Shown: positions 63,897 to 64,000 of the stretch, one piece after another
Layout of the letters: each line of letters begins with the position of its first letter
How positions within the stretch are numbered: the first letter of the stretch is position 1
NCBI GenBank assembly: GCA_948146395.1
Contig: OX411549.1
Location: forward strand, 37,594,693-37,658,692
Direction of reading: 5' to 3'
From: Fragum whitleyi
Lineage: Eukaryota > Mollusca > Bivalvia > Cardiida > Cardiidae
DNA: 64,000 nt
The notes under the pieces: generated by a model
The model's database searches: none
Told to the model about the DNA's origin: nothing
The model's input: only the letters and a program-made list of their open reading frames with translations
Program-made: the position numbers and the translations under genes

Positions 63897-64000
63897 AACA
63901 AGATGTGTTTGTGAAACACGAATGCCCCCGTAACAGCGAACTCTCGATAAGGCAAAGGTTTAGTTTTCGGGTTAAGTTTTCGGACAGACGGACAGACAGA
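63897..64000 (+). mobile_element. ACAAGATGTGTTTGTG-family pearl-like element, cut by the window end
   Basis: ACAAGATGTGTTTGTGAAAC, ACGAATGCCCCCGTAACAGC, then GGACAGACGGACAGACAGA at the edge. The core is almost absent compared with 43814-44263. Confidence 0.8.

Overview
The window looks like nuclear DNA from a marine or freshwater bivalve mollusc. It is AT-rich (my impression is about two thirds A+T), intron-bearing and dominated by short mobile elements. The pointers to bivalves are many tRNA-derived SINEs with the molluscan-type tail, 'pearl'-like composite elements (a head hairpin, a GTCC/GACG/ACAG microsatellite, tandem core repeats of about 140-300 bp and a hairpin tail), and piggyBac-, hAT- and Tc1/mariner-type MITEs. 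The species call is inference. Family names below are descriptive labels of mine, and no database was searched.

Three pieces of protein-coding gene can be supported. (1) On the + strand, two exons (2316-2456 and 5297-5511) join in frame into a Ly6/uPAR (three-finger) domain protein with a C-terminal GPI-anchor-type tail; the signal-peptide exon is not seen. (2) On the + strand at about 14260-14373 there is a second, orphan Ly6-type terminal exon ending in LCN-N-Q-stop, without a GPI tail. (3) On the - strand, seven exons between 29019 and 19800 encode the C-terminal ~216 residues of the XPD-like DNA helicase DDX11/CHL1 (ChlR1), in perfect phase, including helicase motifs V and VI. No earlier DDX11 exon was recognised between 29 kb and 64 kb.

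Layout: 1-5.5 kb Ly6 gene with its TE-filled intron; 5.5-14 kb nested elements (a hAT-type element holding a pearl-like element; a 66-bp minisatellite split by a 1.9-kb TIR element that holds a SINE); 14-19.4 kb orphan Ly6 exon and pearl-like elements; 19.4-29 kb DDX11 with two intronic minisatellites (52 bp x10, 32 bp x5), MITEs and a 75-bp foldback with a 9-bp target duplication; 29-64 kb almost entirely repeats, with several clean nested insertions, a higher-order satellite-like block (37.7-40.1 kb), an eight-fold 301-bp tandem array (56.6-59.4 kb) and a unique, somewhat CpG-richer promoter-like stretch at 61.3-62.7 kb.

The most notable single observation is a TA-target MITE (2458-2775) that sits exactly in the 5' splice site of the Ly6 gene. 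Removing it restores a consensus GAG|GTAAGT donor. The target duplication leaves a weaker donor (GTACGG) at the exon edge and moves the strong donor 317 bp downstream, where its use would exonise the MITE and introduce a stop codon.
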